Numbered from the stretch's first letter, positions 1 to 8,416 are shown. The stretch is 64,000 bases of DNA from Sphingomonas sp. (GCF_029239295.1 NZ_JAQZBC010000001.1:62001-126000), one strand, 5' to 3'. A program made the numbers and translations. The notes: generated from the letters alone by a model not told the origin.

Positions 1-95
1 CACGTGAGATGTCCGGTAAATCAATGATGGCCTACTTCGCCCCTCTCAAGAAATGGCTCGACGAACAGAATAAGGGAAAGCCAACCGGCTGGTAA
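1..95 (+). CDS. C-terminal end of M2-family (ACE-like) peptidyl-dipeptidase, partial
   Basis: The first 31 codons, read from base 3 to the TAA at 93-95, give a tail containing YFAPLKKWLDEQNKGK and ending in GW. This matches the conserved C-terminus of M2 metallopeptidases (angiotensin-converting-enzyme family), where a YFxPLxxWLxEQN helix closes the catalytic domain. The zinc-binding HEXXH region lies outside the window, so activity cannot be judged. In bacteria these are usually exported zinc dipeptidases that remove C-terminal dipeptides. The assignment rests only on this short tail. Confidence 0.72.
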   Translation, partial: REMSGKSMMAYFAPLKKWLDEQNKGKPTGW

Positions 96-111
96 GAAGT
101 CGAAAAGGCGT

Positions 112-141
112 GCCGGGTCTCTCCGCACGGGAGAGCCCGGC
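112..141 (+). terminator. Hairpin terminator after the M2 peptidase gene
   Basis: GCCGGG, a bulged T, then CTCTCC pairs with GGAGAG CCCGGC across the loop GCACG: a 12-bp GC-rich stem starting 17 bases after the stop codon. No strong T-tract follows, so this is a GC-hairpin type end. It also separates the peptidase from the oppositely oriented gene ending at 183. Confidence 0.6.
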
Positions 142-182
142 GCCCTTGCCAATCTAATGCATAAACAGCGCCGGCCCGGCAG

Positions 183-749
183 CTAGTTCGCGCCCGGGAT
201 AACGTTCTCGTCGGCGATGCCTGCGTTGAACGAAGCCGTGGCGTCGGTCCCGTCAGGCATATGAGCGTGCCCCGACTGGTCTGTCGGCTGTTCCTTGCTG
301 GTGGCCGCTTTGTCGCCAGCTTTCATCTTGGGTGATGCCGGCGCGCTGTCGCCGTCGTCCTTGCGAAGCGTGGAGCCGCGTAACGACAGGAGAGCAGCCG
401 TCGCTGCGGCACCTACCGCCGCCAAGCCGCCGGCGATCGCCGCCTTATTCTTCCACACCGGCGTCTTGGCAGAAGCGGCGCTAGAGGCTGCCCTTGGTTT
501 CGTGGGGCGTTTTGGCGGCGGGGTCGCGCGCTTGGACGAGCGAGGTTTGGGCGGCGCAGCCGGCTTTTTGGCGGCCGCGGCGGTTTCGCTCGACTTTGCC
601 GTCGAACTGGCCGGCTTTCGCTTAGGTCTTGCCGCGGGCTTGCTCGCCGCTGCAGTGTCGGCCGGCTTGCTGGCGGTACTTTTCCGCGGAGCCCGGCGTG
701 CAGGCGGCTTTGGCGCGGTTGCTGCCGGTGTCTCTTCATTGTCGGCCAT
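183..749 (-). CDS. Ala/Lys/Pro-rich histone-H1-like protein with one membrane segment
   Basis: 188 residues. Residues 1 to about 97 are almost entirely Ala, Lys, Pro, Arg, Ser and Thr, with repeated KPA, PKR and AAAK-type units like the disordered basic tails of histone-H1-like bacterial proteins (AlgP, HctB). A single hydrophobic segment at about 102-122 (AAIAGGLAAVGAAATAALL) is followed by a charged C-terminal part rich in Asp, Thr and His. This predicts a membrane-anchored protein with a long basic cytoplasmic tail. The composition invites low-complexity matches, so homology is unsafe; DNA or RNA binding is only inferred from charge. It is followed downstream by the M2 gene on the other strand. 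Confidence 0.6.
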   Translation of the reverse strand: MADNEETPAATAPKPPARRAPRKSTASKPADTAAASKPAARPKRKPASSTAKSSETAAAAKKPAAPPKPRSSKRATPPPKRPTKPRAASSAASAKTPVWKNKAAIAGGLAAVGAAATAALLSLRGSTLRKDDGDSAPASPKMKAGDKAATSKEQPTDQSGHAHMPDGTDATASFNAGIADENVIPGAN

Positions 750-812
750 GATCTGCTCCCCTTGTCACATACGGTATGGCCGGTAACGCAGCGAAGAGAC
801 GAATCGTTTCGT

Positions 813-845
813 CGTGAACAGTGAGGGCAGGCCTCACTGTTCACG
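813..845 (-). terminator. Perfect 14-bp hairpin terminator after amn
   Basis: CGTGAACAGTGAGG (813-826) pairs perfectly with CCTCACTGTTCACG (832-845) around a 5-base loop. It begins 9 bases past the amn stop codon on the minus strand. No long T-run follows, but the stem is long, perfect and isolated. Confidence 0.75.
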
Positions 846-854
846 CGCAGAGCA

Positions 855-2288
855 TCAGCGGAATGGTGGCTCGTTGAAGGCGCGCAGCTTGCGACTGTGC
901 AGCTTCTGTCCCTCCCGCCAGAGTTCTTCACAGGTCTCGATCCCGATGCGTATGTGCTCGGAGATAGCGCGCTCGTAGAAACGGTTTGCTTGTCCTGGCA
1001 GTTTCAATTCGCCGTGCAGCGGCTTGTCAGACACGCACAGCAAGGTGCCGTAAGGGACGCGAAAGCGGAAACCTTGTGCGGCAATGGTGGCCGACTCCAT
1101 GTCGATACCAACGGCTCGACTAAGCGAAAAGCGCAGCGCCGAGCGGCTATAGCGAAGCTCCCAATTACGATCGTCGGTAGTGACGATCGTTCCGGTCCGC
1201 AGCCGGCGCTTCAACTCTTCGCCTGACTGACCCGAGACGGTTTCCGCAGCCCGCGCCAGCGCCTGCTGAACTTCGGCGATGGCGGGGACGGGAATCTCTG
1301 GGGGCAACATGTCGTCGAGCACGTGATCGTCGCGCAGGTATGCATGGGCCAGCACATAATCGCCGATGCGCTGTGAAGGCCGCAGCCCGCCGCAGTGGCC
1401 GATCATCATCCAGGCATCAGGGCGCGTGACGGCGAGATGATCCGTGATCGTTTTCGCGTTTGAGGGGCCCACGCCAATATTGACGAGAGTGATGCCGGAG
1501 CGATCCGGAGCAATGAGGTGATAGGCTGGCATCTGAAGTCGGCGCCACGCGCTATCGTCCAGGATCGCTGGATCGTCGCCAGGTTGGAACATGACGCCGC
1601 CCGGGCCGGCCAAGGCCGTGAAGCGACTTTCACCCGAAACCTGGCTCGCTCCCCAGCGAACGAATTCATCGACATAACGATGATAGTTGGTGAACAAAAC
1701 GTACCGCTGCACGTGCTCTGGAGCTGTCCCGGTATAATGGCGCAGGCGTGCGAGACTGAAGTCGGTACGCAGGCCATCGAACAAGGCGAGCGGCCGCGTG
1801 CCGTCAATCGACGCCCAGAGGCCATCCGCGATTTCGTCCCCGATGTGCGCCAGCTCGGTGGCCGGGAAGTGGCGCGCCAATTCTGCTGCTGACACCTCGT
1901 CCAAGCTAAGCGCATGACCGGCATCGAGAACGTAGGGGAACGGTATCTCTGTCGCTCCCGCGACTGCTTCTACGGAGATGTCATAATCTTCCATCAGAAG
2001 CGTCAGCTGTTCGACTAGATAGTCGGCGAACAGTGCTGGCTTGGTGACCGAGATCCGATACTCGCCCGGGGTGACCAGACGGCCGAAGGAACGCAATGGC
2101 GTGGGCCGGCTGTCGCCGCCACCAGCGAAGGTCAGGCGGATCTCGGGATAGGCGAAGGAACCGTCCTTTCGCGCCTCGCGCGGCGGCGGCGTGCCCTCTG
2201 TAAGATACAGATCGAGCGCGGCCTGCAAGCGTGCGACAGCGCGGGTATAAAGCCGATCCAGCTCGGCAACGATGTCTTGAGCAGTCAT
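855..2288 (-). CDS. amn: AMP nucleosidase
   Basis: 477 residues, full length for the family. It hydrolyses AMP to adenine and ribose-5-phosphate and so tunes the adenylate pool and purine salvage in the cytoplasm. The N-terminal half (to about 170) is the AMP-nucleosidase N domain; the C-terminal half is a nucleoside-phosphorylase fold with the glycine-rich GHCGGLRP segment near residue 297, the nearby IGDYVLAHAYLRDDHV stretch, and the purine-site signature VGIDMESATIAAQGF near residue 395. The ATG at 2286-2288 gives the usual N-terminus. A perfect hairpin lies just downstream, so the gene seems to be transcribed alone. Confidence 0.93.
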   Translation of the reverse strand: MTAQDIVAELDRLYTRAVARLQAALDLYLTEGTPPPREARKDGSFAYPEIRLTFAGGGDSRPTPLRSFGRLVTPGEYRISVTKPALFADYLVEQLTLLMEDYDISVEAVAGATEIPFPYVLDAGHALSLDEVSAAELARHFPATELAHIGDEIADGLWASIDGTRPLALFDGLRTDFSLARLRHYTGTAPEHVQRYVLFTNYHRYVDEFVRWGASQVSGESRFTALAGPGGVMFQPGDDPAILDDSAWRRLQMPAYHLIAPDRSGITLVNIGVGPSNAKTITDHLAVTRPDAWMMIGHCGGLRPSQRIGDYVLAHAYLRDDHVLDDMLPPEIPVPAIAEVQQALARAAETVSGQSGEELKRRLRTGTIVTTDDRNWELRYSRSALRFSLSRAVGIDMESATIAAQGFRFRVPYGTLLCVSDKPLHGELKLPGQANRFYERAISEHIRIGIETCEELWREGQKLHSRKLRAFNEPPFR

Positions 2289-2385
2289 CGCGGATCGTTA
2301 CGCCGCGACGGTGACACTGGCAAGACGGAGGGGCTTGCCCGCAGCCGCGAGGCAGCCCCGGGGTCACCCGGAACTGCCGTACGGC

Positions 2386-2637
2386 TCAGTGTTTTGCCTG
2401 ACGCCGGTTCTGCTGAGAGCCGCCGCGCCGCGTCGCAGCGTAGGCCGCACCTCCGATGGCGGCTGCTACACCTGCGACGATCCCGGCGGTGGCAAACGGG
2501 TGATCCTTGGCCGCGTCGGCCGTGGCCGAGGTCGCGGCGCTAACCTTGGCCTGTGCCCCGGAGGCGGCATGGCGCGCACGCTCAGCCAAATTGGCTTCGT
2601 GAGCCGATCGAGCTTTGCTCTGGGTTGCGTTGGTCAT
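2386..2637 (-). CDS. Small Ala-rich membrane-anchored protein, ElaB/YqjD-like architecture
   Basis: 83 residues. A polar, Ala-rich, probably helical N-terminal part (about 1-42) leads to AAKDHPFATAG, a hydrophobic segment (about 48-68) and a short basic tail (RRGGSQQNRRQAKH). This layout of amphipathic helix, DHPF/ENPW-like turn and C-terminal glycine-rich membrane anchor is that of DUF883 (ElaB/YqjD) proteins, which tether to the inner membrane in stationary phase. The sequence match is only architectural, so I leave the family open. It lies between the peroxiredoxin and amn genes in the same direction. A purine-rich AAGGAGT Shine-Dalgarno precedes the ATG. Confidence 0.6.
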   Translation of the reverse strand: MTNATQSKARSAHEANLAERARHAASGAQAKVSAATSATADAAKDHPFATAGIVAGVAAAIGGAAYAATRRGGSQQNRRQAKH

Positions 2638-2681
2638 GGTGCGATACTCCTTGAATACCCCTCGACCAACGCACTCTCCGA

Positions 2682-3161
2682 TCAGAGGTTGCCCAGCAGG
2701 TGGTCGGCGGAGCTCACCTTGAACTCACCTGGCGCTTCGACGTTCAGCTGCTCCACGACGCCATCATTCACGATCATGGAATAACGCTGGCTCCGCTTGC
2801 CCATTCCGAACTTTGAGCCATCCATGCTCAGGCCGAGCGCCTCGGCAAAATCGCCGTTGCCATCCGCCAGCATGGTGACATTTTCTGCATTGGCGGACTT
2901 CGACCAAGCGCCGAGTACAAAGGGATCGTTGACGGCGGTGCAGGCGACCTCATCAATTCCCTTGGCCTTCAGTTCAGCGCCTTTCTCGACGAAGCCGGGC
3001 AGGTGCTTGGCCGAGCAGGTTGGCGTGAAGGCGCCTGGGACAGCAAACAACGCCACACGGCGACCGGCGAAATATTCCTGCGAATCGACGGCTTCAGGGC
3101 CGTTTTCTGTGGCCTTCACAAGAGTGGTCTTGGGCAGTTTGTCGCCGACGTTGATCGTCAT
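2682..3161 (-). CDS. Atypical/Prx5-type peroxiredoxin
   Basis: 159 residues, typical for the Prx5/AhpE-like thioredoxin-fold peroxidases that reduce hydroperoxides with thiol donors. The active-site loop is PGAFTPTCS with the peroxidatic Cys at residue 49; the Pro-42, Thr-46 and Cys-49 context is intact, and the conserved KRSQRYSMIV strand carries the catalytic Arg near 126. A second Cys at 74 is conserved in many members, so either a 1-Cys or an intramolecular 2-Cys mechanism is possible. It is transcribed divergently from yqgE across a 105-base gap. Confidence 0.9.
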   Translation of the reverse strand: MTINVGDKLPKTTLVKATENGPEAVDSQEYFAGRRVALFAVPGAFTPTCSAKHLPGFVEKGAELKAKGIDEVACTAVNDPFVLGAWSKSANAENVTMLADGNGDFAEALGLSMDGSKFGMGKRSQRYSMIVNDGVVEQLNVEAPGEFKVSSADHLLGNL

Positions 3162-3266
3162 TTTTTGTTGCTCCCTACAGGGCTGATGGTCTCGGATACG
3201 TCGTCGCAGGGGCAGCGTGGCTTTTCAAGCGTGACGATCTGCTGCGCCTCGGCGTAGAAGTAAGCC

Positions 3267-3827
3267 ATGGAGACCGCGACCTTTCTCACCGGACAGTTCC
3301 TTCTTGCCATGCCCGGCATCGGCGATCCGCGTTTTGACCAAGCGGTGATCGCCGTCTGCGCACACGACGAAAAGGGCGCGATCGGGATTGGTGTCGGCGC
3401 GCAGATTGCGGGGTTGGGGCTGCACGACGTGCTGGAGCAGGTGGATATCGAGCCTGGTGATACGCCCAACGCGCCCATCCATTTCGGCGGTCCCGTGGAG
3501 ACCAGGCGCGGGTTTGTGCTGCATTCGCGTGATTGGAGCGGGCAGGACACGATTGACGTCGCTGGTAAGTGGGCGTTGTCCGGTACGCTCGATGTCCTTC
3601 GAGCAATCGCGGAAGGAAAGGGGCCGAGCCAGTGGCTGGTGGCGCTAGGCTATGCCGGATGGTCGGGCGGGCAACTTGACGCTGAGATGACGCGGCACGG
3701 ATGGCTCAATGTTTCCGACGATGCGCGCATGTTGTTCGAGACGGAGACGGCGCAGCGTTGGACCCGCGGGTTCAACGCGGCCGGGATCGATCCCAGGCTG
3801 CTCGGCACGGAAAGCGGCCACGCCTAA
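3267..3827 (+). CDS. YqgE/AlgH family protein (UPF0301)
   Basis: 186 residues, standard family length. It starts METATFLTGQFLLAMPGIGDPRFDQAVI, the hallmark opening strand of the YqgE/AlgH fold, and carries the HFGGPVETRRGFVLHS core near residue 72 and the GYAGWSGGQLDAEM motif near residue 129. The biochemical role is unsettled; AlgH was first described as affecting alginate gene expression in Pseudomonas. In many genomes the family sits beside ruvX, but here ruvX lies at 38.3 kb. It converges on terC with a shared hairpin over its stop codon. Confidence 0.92.
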   Translation: METATFLTGQFLLAMPGIGDPRFDQAVIAVCAHDEKGAIGIGVGAQIAGLGLHDVLEQVDIEPGDTPNAPIHFGGPVETRRGFVLHSRDWSGQDTIDVAGKWALSGTLDVLRAIAEGKGPSQWLVALGYAGWSGGQLDAEMTRHGWLNVSDDARMLFETETAQRWTRGFNAAGIDPRLLGTESGHA

Positions 3828-3849
3828 AGGCGCCAAGGCCGGCTTTCCG
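3808..3849. terminator. Compound hairpin between convergent yqgE and terC
   Basis: CGGAAAGC (3808-3815) pairs with GCTTTCCG (3842-3849), and the inner GGCC (3816-3819) pairs with GGCC (3837-3840) with one bulged G. A small nested CGCC-TAAA-GGCG hairpin sits in the loop. The yqgE stop codon lies inside it, and the terC stop is 14 bases beyond. It probably ends transcription from both sides. Confidence 0.6.
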
Positions 3850-3862
3850 CCTCTAGCTAAGG

Positions 3863-4663
3863 TCAGCCCTCGCTTTGCTTGTCGCGGGCTTTTCGCTGCT
3901 GCGCCCGGCGCGACAGAATGTTGAGCGCCTCCACGAGGACGGAGAAGCCCATCGCGGCGTAGATATAGCCCTTCGGCACATGGACGCCGAAGCCGTCAGC
4001 GATCAGCACGGCACCGATCATCAGCAGGAACCCAAGGGCGAGCATCACCACGGTGGGATTGCGATCGATGAAGTTCGCGAGAGGATCGGCGGCTAGCACC
4101 ATCGCCCCCACTGCGATGAGCACGGCGATGACCATGACGGCCAGATTGTCCGTCATCCCGACGGCGGTCAGGATCGAGTCGATCGAGAAAACCATATCCA
4201 GGAGGATGATCTGGATGATTGCAGCGCCGAAGCTGATTGCGGCAACCTGCTTTCTGTCGAGCAAATCATCGCTGGGCGTGGGATCCACGTTGTGGTGAAT
4301 CTCCTTTGTAGCCTTCCAGATCAGGAAGAGCCCGCCAACCACCAGGATGATGTCGCGCCAGGAGAAGGCGGTCTCGAAGCTGGGTTGCCCATATTGGTTG
4401 AGTGGTCCGCTGATACCAAGGTCGAACACGACAGCCGTCAGGCCCACGAGCCAGGCAATCATCGATAGCAGCACGAGGCGCATCGCGAGCGCCAAACCAA
4501 TGCCGAGGCGGCGTGCCCGCTTCCGCTGTTCCTCGGGTAGCTTGTTCGACAGGATCGATATGAAGATCAGGTTGTCGATGCCCAGCACGACTTCCATCAC
4601 GACAAGCGCGATGAGCGCTGCCCAGGCTGCGGGATCGGTAAACAGCGAAAGCAGACTGTCCAT
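3863..4663 (-). CDS. TerC family integral membrane protein
   Basis: 266 residues, about seven to eight membrane segments. The family signature is present twice: [14 protein letters not shown] near residue 26 and [17 protein letters not shown] near residue 157, each with an acidic residue inside a membrane helix, as in TerC/Alx proteins that export manganese or other divalent metals. I start at the ATG at 4661-4663, preceded by GAGGTTGAGA, rather than at the TTG two codons upstream. Tellurite resistance itself needs other ter genes, which are absent, so metal efflux or a role at the membrane is more likely. I do not see a yybP-ykoY Mn riboswitch in its leader. Confidence 0.9.
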   Translation of the reverse strand: MDSLLSLFTDPAAWAALIALVVMEVVLGIDNLIFISILSNKLPEEQRKRARRLGIGLALAMRLVLLSMIAWLVGLTAVVFDLGISGPLNQYGQPSFETAFSWRDIILVVGGLFLIWKATKEIHHNVDPTPSDDLLDRKQVAAISFGAAIIQIILLDMVFSIDSILTAVGMTDNLAVMVIAVLIAVGAMVLAADPLANFIDRNPTVVMLALGFLLMIGAVLIADGFGVHVPKGYIYAAMGFSVLVEALNILSRRAQQRKARDKQSEG

Positions 4664-4806
4664 TCTCAACCTCTAAGGAGCGACACGGCTTGGTACAACG
4701 CTGCTGCGCCCGGCGCGGGTGCAGAGAGAAAAAAAACGGCGTCCGGGGATTTCTTCTGGGGCTGCCACCGGTGCCGCGACGAAGTGCTCCTGAGGCTCTA
4801 AGTTAC

Positions 4807-4826
4807 ATATAAAGATATCTTTATAT
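4807..4826. promoter_or_regulatory. Perfect 20-bp palindrome upstream of ahcY, candidate repressor operator
   Basis: ATATAAAGATATCTTTATAT is its own exact reverse complement and is an AT-rich island in GC-rich DNA. It lies 89 bases upstream of the ahcY start and about 140 bases upstream of terC. Winged-helix ArsR-type repressors typically bind such imperfect or perfect 16-22 bp palindromes, and an ArsR-family regulator (SahR) is known to control S-adenosylhomocysteine recycling genes in several Proteobacteria. The assignment to SahR is inference; no such regulator is encoded in this window. Confidence 0.65.
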
Positions 4827-4914
4827 TTGTATTCTGCAGGCGCCGGGGCTATGTGCGGGCACATGCCGGCCGGTGAACGTACCTTGGTCGGCGTCACTTT
4901 CCTGGAGACCCGTT

Positions 4915-6336
4915 GTGGCCACCGTTCTCGATCGCCCCACCACCACTGACTATGTCGTGAAGGACATTGGCCTTGCCGATTTCGGCCGCGCCGAGATCAA
5001 CATCGCCGAAACCGAAATGCCGGGCCTGATGGCACTGCGCGAGGAATATGGCGCGTCGCAGCCGCTGAAGGGCGCACGCATCACCGGCTCGCTGCACATG
5101 ACGATCCAGACCGCGGTGCTGATCGAGACGCTAACCGCGCTCGGCGCTGACGTGCGCTGGGCAACGTGCAACATCTTCTCCACCCAGGACCATGCCGCCG
5201 CCGCCATCGCCGCTGCGGGCATCCCCGTGTTCGCGGTGAAGGGTGAGAGCCTCGCCGACTATTGGGATTATGTCGGCTCGATCTTCGACTGGGATGACGG
5301 CAAGGGTCAGACCGCCAACATCATTCTCGACGACGGCGGCGACGCGACGATGTTTGCACTCTGGGGTGCGAAGCTCGAGGCCGGCGCCTCGTTCGGTGAG
5401 CCCGAGAATGCCGAGGAAGTCGAGTTCCAGCGCGCGCTGAAGGCGTTCATCGCCAAGAAGCCGGGCTATCTCACCGAGACGGTGAAGAACCTGAAGGGCG
5501 TCTCGGAAGAGACCACCACGGGCGTCCACCGCCTGTACGAAATCGCCAAGAAGGGCGAGCTCCCGTTCCCGGCGATCAACGTCAACGACTCGGTGACGAA
5601 GTCGAAGTTCGACAACCTCTACGGCTGCAAGGAATCGCTGGTTGACGCGATCCGCCGCGCGACCGACGTGATGCTCGCCGGCAAGGTCGCCTGCGTCGCC
5701 GGCTTCGGTGATGTCGGCAAGGGCTCGGCCCAGTCGCTCCGCAATGGCGGCGCGCGCGTGATGGTAACCGAAGTCGATCCGATCTGCGCTCTGCAGGCAG
5801 CGATGGAGGGCTTCGAGGTCGTGACGATGGACGAGGCGGTGCAGCGCGCCGACATCTTCGTCACCGCGACCGGCAACGCCGACGTGATCACTGCCGATCA
5901 CATGAAGGCGATGAAGCCGATGAGCATTGTCTGCAACATCGGCCACTTCGACAGCGAGATCCAGATCGCCGCGCTCGACAATTACGAGTGGACCGAAGTG
6001 AAGCCGGGTACCGACCTGGTGAAGTTCCCGGACGGCAAGCAGATCATCATCCTGGCCAAGGGCCGTCTGGTGAACCTGGGCTGCGCCACCGGCCACCCCT
6101 CGTTCGTGATGAGCGCCTCGTTCACTAACCAGACGCTCGCGCAGATCGAGCTGTGGAGCAAGGGTGAGAACTACAAGAACGAAGTGTACGTCCTGCCAAA
6201 GCACCTCGACGAGAAGGTTGCGGCGCTTCACCTCGAAAAGCTCGGCGTGAAGTTGTCGAAGCTGACGCCGAAGCAGGCCGGCTACATTGGCGTTTCGGTC
6301 GAAGGCCCGTTCAAGCCGGATCACTATCGTTACTGA
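4915..6336 (+). CDS. ahcY: S-adenosyl-L-homocysteine hydrolase
   Basis: 473 residues. It splits S-adenosylhomocysteine, the product of methyltransferases, into adenosine and homocysteine with tightly bound NAD+, keeping the methyl cycle running. The N-terminus has the [21 protein letters not shown] substrate-domain motif, the centre the NAD-binding [14 protein letters not shown] glycine motif near residue 260, and the chain ends in FKPDHYRY, the conserved C-terminal Lys/Tyr that reaches into the partner subunit. I start at GTG 4915, which gives the usual ATVLDRP N-terminus and has GGAG seven bases upstream; a longer frame opens at GTG 4873. It is monocistronic, with its own promoter palindrome and terminator. 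Confidence 0.96.
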   Translation: MATVLDRPTTTDYVVKDIGLADFGRAEINIAETEMPGLMALREEYGASQPLKGARITGSLHMTIQTAVLIETLTALGADVRWATCNIFSTQDHAAAAIAAAGIPVFAVKGESLADYWDYVGSIFDWDDGKGQTANIILDDGGDATMFALWGAKLEAGASFGEPENAEEVEFQRALKAFIAKKPGYLTETVKNLKGVSEETTTGVHRLYEIAKKGELPFPAINVNDSVTKSKFDNLYGCKESLVDAIRRATDVMLAGKVACVAGFGDVGKGSAQSLRNGGARVMVTEVDPICALQAAMEGFEVVTMDEAVQRADIFVTATGNADVITADHMKAMKPMSIVCNIGHFDSEIQIAALDNYEWTEVKPGTDLVKFPDGKQIIILAKGRLVNLGCATGHPSFVMSASFTNQTLAQIELWSKGENYKNEVYVLPKHLDEKVAALHLEKLGVKLSKLTPKQAGYIGVSVEGPFKPDHYRY

Positions 6337-6357
6337 TCGATCGCCTCTGGCGATCGA
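6337..6357 (+). terminator. Small perfect hairpin directly after the ahcY stop codon
   Basis: TCGATCGCC (6337-6345), a TCT triloop and GGCGATCGA (6349-6357) form a perfect 9-bp stem starting at the base after TGA. It precedes the main terminator by 3 bases. It may protect the mRNA 3' end or be a first attenuating stem; it lacks its own T-tract. Confidence 0.5.
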
Positions 6358-6360
6358 CTG

Positions 6361-6395
6361 AAGGGGGGCGGGCTGCAACAGCCCGCCCCTTTTTT
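6361..6395 (+). terminator. Strong intrinsic terminator of ahcY
   Basis: GGGGCGGGCT (6365-6374) pairs with AGCCCGCCCC (6380-6389) around GCAAC, then a run of six T follows. The two A upstream extend pairing with the T-run. It is the clearest rho-independent terminator in the window. Confidence 0.94.
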
Positions 6396-6409
6396 ATGGG
6401 TATGCCGAG

Positions 6410-7432
6410 TTAGCCGGCAGCTTGGGCCATCACGCGCTGGCCCTCGGCTTCAACGATCGCGTTCTTCACGGCGGCTAGGTAACCGGCGACATCACCGCTG
6501 CTGGACGGCACGGCTTGGCGCAGGGTGATGAACCCGTGAACGTTGCCGACCGCCTCCCGGAAGGTCACCGGAACGCCGGCGAGGACGAGTGCAGCGGCGT
6601 AAGCACGCCCCTGATCTCGGATCGGGTCCAGGCTAGCGGTGATCACGACGGCGGGCGGAAGCCCGACCAGGCTTCCCACCATCGGAGAGCCCTGGAAGTG
6701 GGTGAAGTCGGCCTGATAATGTTCGGCGAACCAGATCATCGTTTCGCGTGTAAGGAGGAAGCCCTCGGCATAGTCGTTGAACGAAGGGTATTCCTTGTTC
6801 ATGTCGGCCGCGGGGTACATCGGCGCCTGCACGATGACCGGCACGTCCGCTGGAGCGTCGCGCAGGCCCATAGCGGTGGTGATGGTCAGCGTTCCGCCTG
6901 CACTGTCACCCGAGAGGACGAGGCTGGTAACGGTGCGGCCCAGTTCGGCCGGATTGCTGGCGATCCAGCGCGCTGCGGCTTCGCAGTCCTGCGGCGCGGC
7001 GGGAAAGCGGTGCTCAGGAGCGAGACGGTAGTCGACCGAGACAACCGGCAGGTCCAGCTGACGTGACATTTCTGCGGTGAAGCTTGCATGCGTATCAATA
7101 TTACCGATCACGAAGCCGCCGCCGTGGAAGAACACGACCACTGGGCCGGGCTCGCGTGACGCCCTGACGTCGAACAAGCGCGCCGGAATGTCGCCGGCTG
7201 GACCGGGGATGACTAAATCCCTGATCGTCGCGAGTTCGCCGACCGGGGGATCTGCGACATCCTTCATGCCGATGTACATCGCGCGCGCGGAATCAGCCGT
7301 GCCCTCGTGCGTTTTGGGGCCCTCGACGCTATTCAGATAGTCGAGGAAGCCGCGAACATCGGGGCGCACATAAGGGCCTTCGCTGTTTGAAGCTGCGCCC
7401 GTGCCATCTGCACGAATTAACGTGTCCGTCAT
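6410..7432 (-). CDS. Alpha/beta hydrolase, hormone-sensitive-lipase (HSL/GDXG) type
   Basis: 340 residues. It is a carboxylester hydrolase of family IV: oxyanion-hole HGGGF at residues 103-107, nucleophile elbow GDSAGG with Ser at 177, the SVDYRLAPEHRFPA segment typical of the family at about 132-146, and a late VHGF histidine. The acidic member is probably the Asp of SLDPIRDQG. The open frame extends to a TTG at 7447, but the ATG at 7430-7432 has GAGGAG seven bases upstream and is chosen. Substrate unknown. It is divergent from the deacetylase-like gene across 44 bases. Confidence 0.88.
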   Translation of the reverse strand: MTDTLIRADGTGAASNSEGPYVRPDVRGFLDYLNSVEGPKTHEGTADSARAMYIGMKDVADPPVGELATIRDLVIPGPAGDIPARLFDVRASREPGPVVVFFHGGGFVIGNIDTHASFTAEMSRQLDLPVVSVDYRLAPEHRFPAAPQDCEAAARWIASNPAELGRTVTSLVLSGDSAGGTLTITTAMGLRDAPADVPVIVQAPMYPAADMNKEYPSFNDYAEGFLLTRETMIWFAEHYQADFTHFQGSPMVGSLVGLPPAVVITASLDPIRDQGRAYAAALVLAGVPVTFREAVGNVHGFITLRQAVPSSSGDVAGYLAAVKNAIVEAEGQRVMAQAAG

Positions 7433-7476
7433 AACATCTCTCCTCAAGTTCGCTTTTGCTACCTATCTTGGCGCAG

Positions 7477-8409
7477 ATGATCGCCGTCGTCCATCATCCC
7501 GATTACGTGACGGAGGCGCCGGCCAGGAGCACCTATCGCTGGGGCAAGAATGGCGCGATCCGCGACCTGTTGCGGCAGGAGGGTGATCGGATTGAATGGC
7601 ATGCTCCGGTAGTAGCGCCGCGTAGCTGGCTGGAGGCGGTGCATGAGCCGGAATATGTCGCAGAGGTCATCCGGGCCGATGTGCCCCGAGCAAAGGAGCG
7701 GCGGATCGGCTTTCCTGTGACGGCCAAAGTCGCGCAACGCGCACAGCTGGTTCCGGGTGGTACGTATCTGGCCGCGCAGATAGCGATCGAGCACGGTTTT
7801 GCCGCGAATACTGCCGGCGGCAGTCATCATGCCCTTGCAGATACGGGCGCCGGTTTTTGCGTTTTCAACGACCTTGCCATTGCTGCTGCTCAACTCGCCG
7901 TTGAAGGGCGGCGAGTGTTGGTGGTCGATCTGGACGTGCACCAAGGGGACGGGACGGCAGCGCTGACAGCTTCCGATCCGGGCATCGCAACCTATTCGGT
8001 TCATGCGGAAAAGAACTTCCCGGTGCGGAAGGCCCGGTCGACTCTCGACGTGCCGTTGCCGGACGGCACCGGGGATGCGGACTATCTGGAGGCTGTTCAA
8101 AGCACGTTGCCGGTGCTGATCGACCGGTTTGAGCCTGATATCATCCTTTATCAGGGCGGTGTTGATCCCTTCGCTGACGATCGGTTGGGGCGGCTTGCGC
8201 TGACCGACGACGGGCTGGCTGCACGCGACCGGCTGGTCGCAGCGCTTGCGCTTGCGCGGAACCTGCCTGTCGCGAGCACGGTGGGGGGCGGATACGGGGA
8301 TGATGTCATGGCCATTGCCCAGCGTCACGTGGCGGTGATCCTGCGATTGGGGGAGGCGTTCGAGCGCGGGTGGTCGGGTGCGGGAACCGGGGGAGCGGTG
8401 GGAGCGTAG
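7477..8409 (+). CDS. Histone-deacetylase superfamily amidohydrolase
   Basis: 310 residues. Zinc-dependent deacetylase fold: AGGSHHALADTGAGFCVFND carries the two catalytic His and the family's Phe-Asn-Asp, DLDVHQGDGTA carries the zinc Asp and His, and YQGGVDPFADD carries the last zinc Asp. Bacterial members act on acetylated small amines such as acetylpolyamines or on acetyl-lysine; the true substrate cannot be told here. I start at ATG 7477 (IAVVHHPDY), not the TTG at 7456. It is followed 7 bases later by the photolyase gene, so the two are probably cotranscribed. Confidence 0.88.
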   Translation: MIAVVHHPDYVTEAPARSTYRWGKNGAIRDLLRQEGDRIEWHAPVVAPRSWLEAVHEPEYVAEVIRADVPRAKERRIGFPVTAKVAQRAQLVPGGTYLAAQIAIEHGFAANTAGGSHHALADTGAGFCVFNDLAIAAAQLAVEGRRVLVVDLDVHQGDGTAALTASDPGIATYSVHAEKNFPVRKARSTLDVPLPDGTGDADYLEAVQSTLPVLIDRFEPDIILYQGGVDPFADDRLGRLALTDDGLAARDRLVAALALARNLPVASTVGGGYGDDVMAIAQRHVAVILRLGEAFERGWSGAGTGGAVGA

Positions 8410-8416
8410 TCGCGCG

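Noticed and set aside
4673..4897. 74-codon minus-strand frame between terC and ahcY
   Set aside because: It would span the palindrome and the probable ahcY promoter, and its sequence shows no membrane, signal or domain feature.
4664..4914. yybP-ykoY, SAM or SAH riboswitch in the terC-ahcY intergenic region
   Set aside because: I compared both strands by eye with the Mn-sensing yybP-ykoY, SAM and SAH motifs and found no matching core; only the AT-rich palindrome stands out. A covariance-model search could overturn this.
5131..6378. 415-codon minus-strand frame antisense to ahcY
   Set aside because: Same codon-shadow effect; Arg/Leu/Val/His-rich, no motif, and ahcY on the plus strand is certain.
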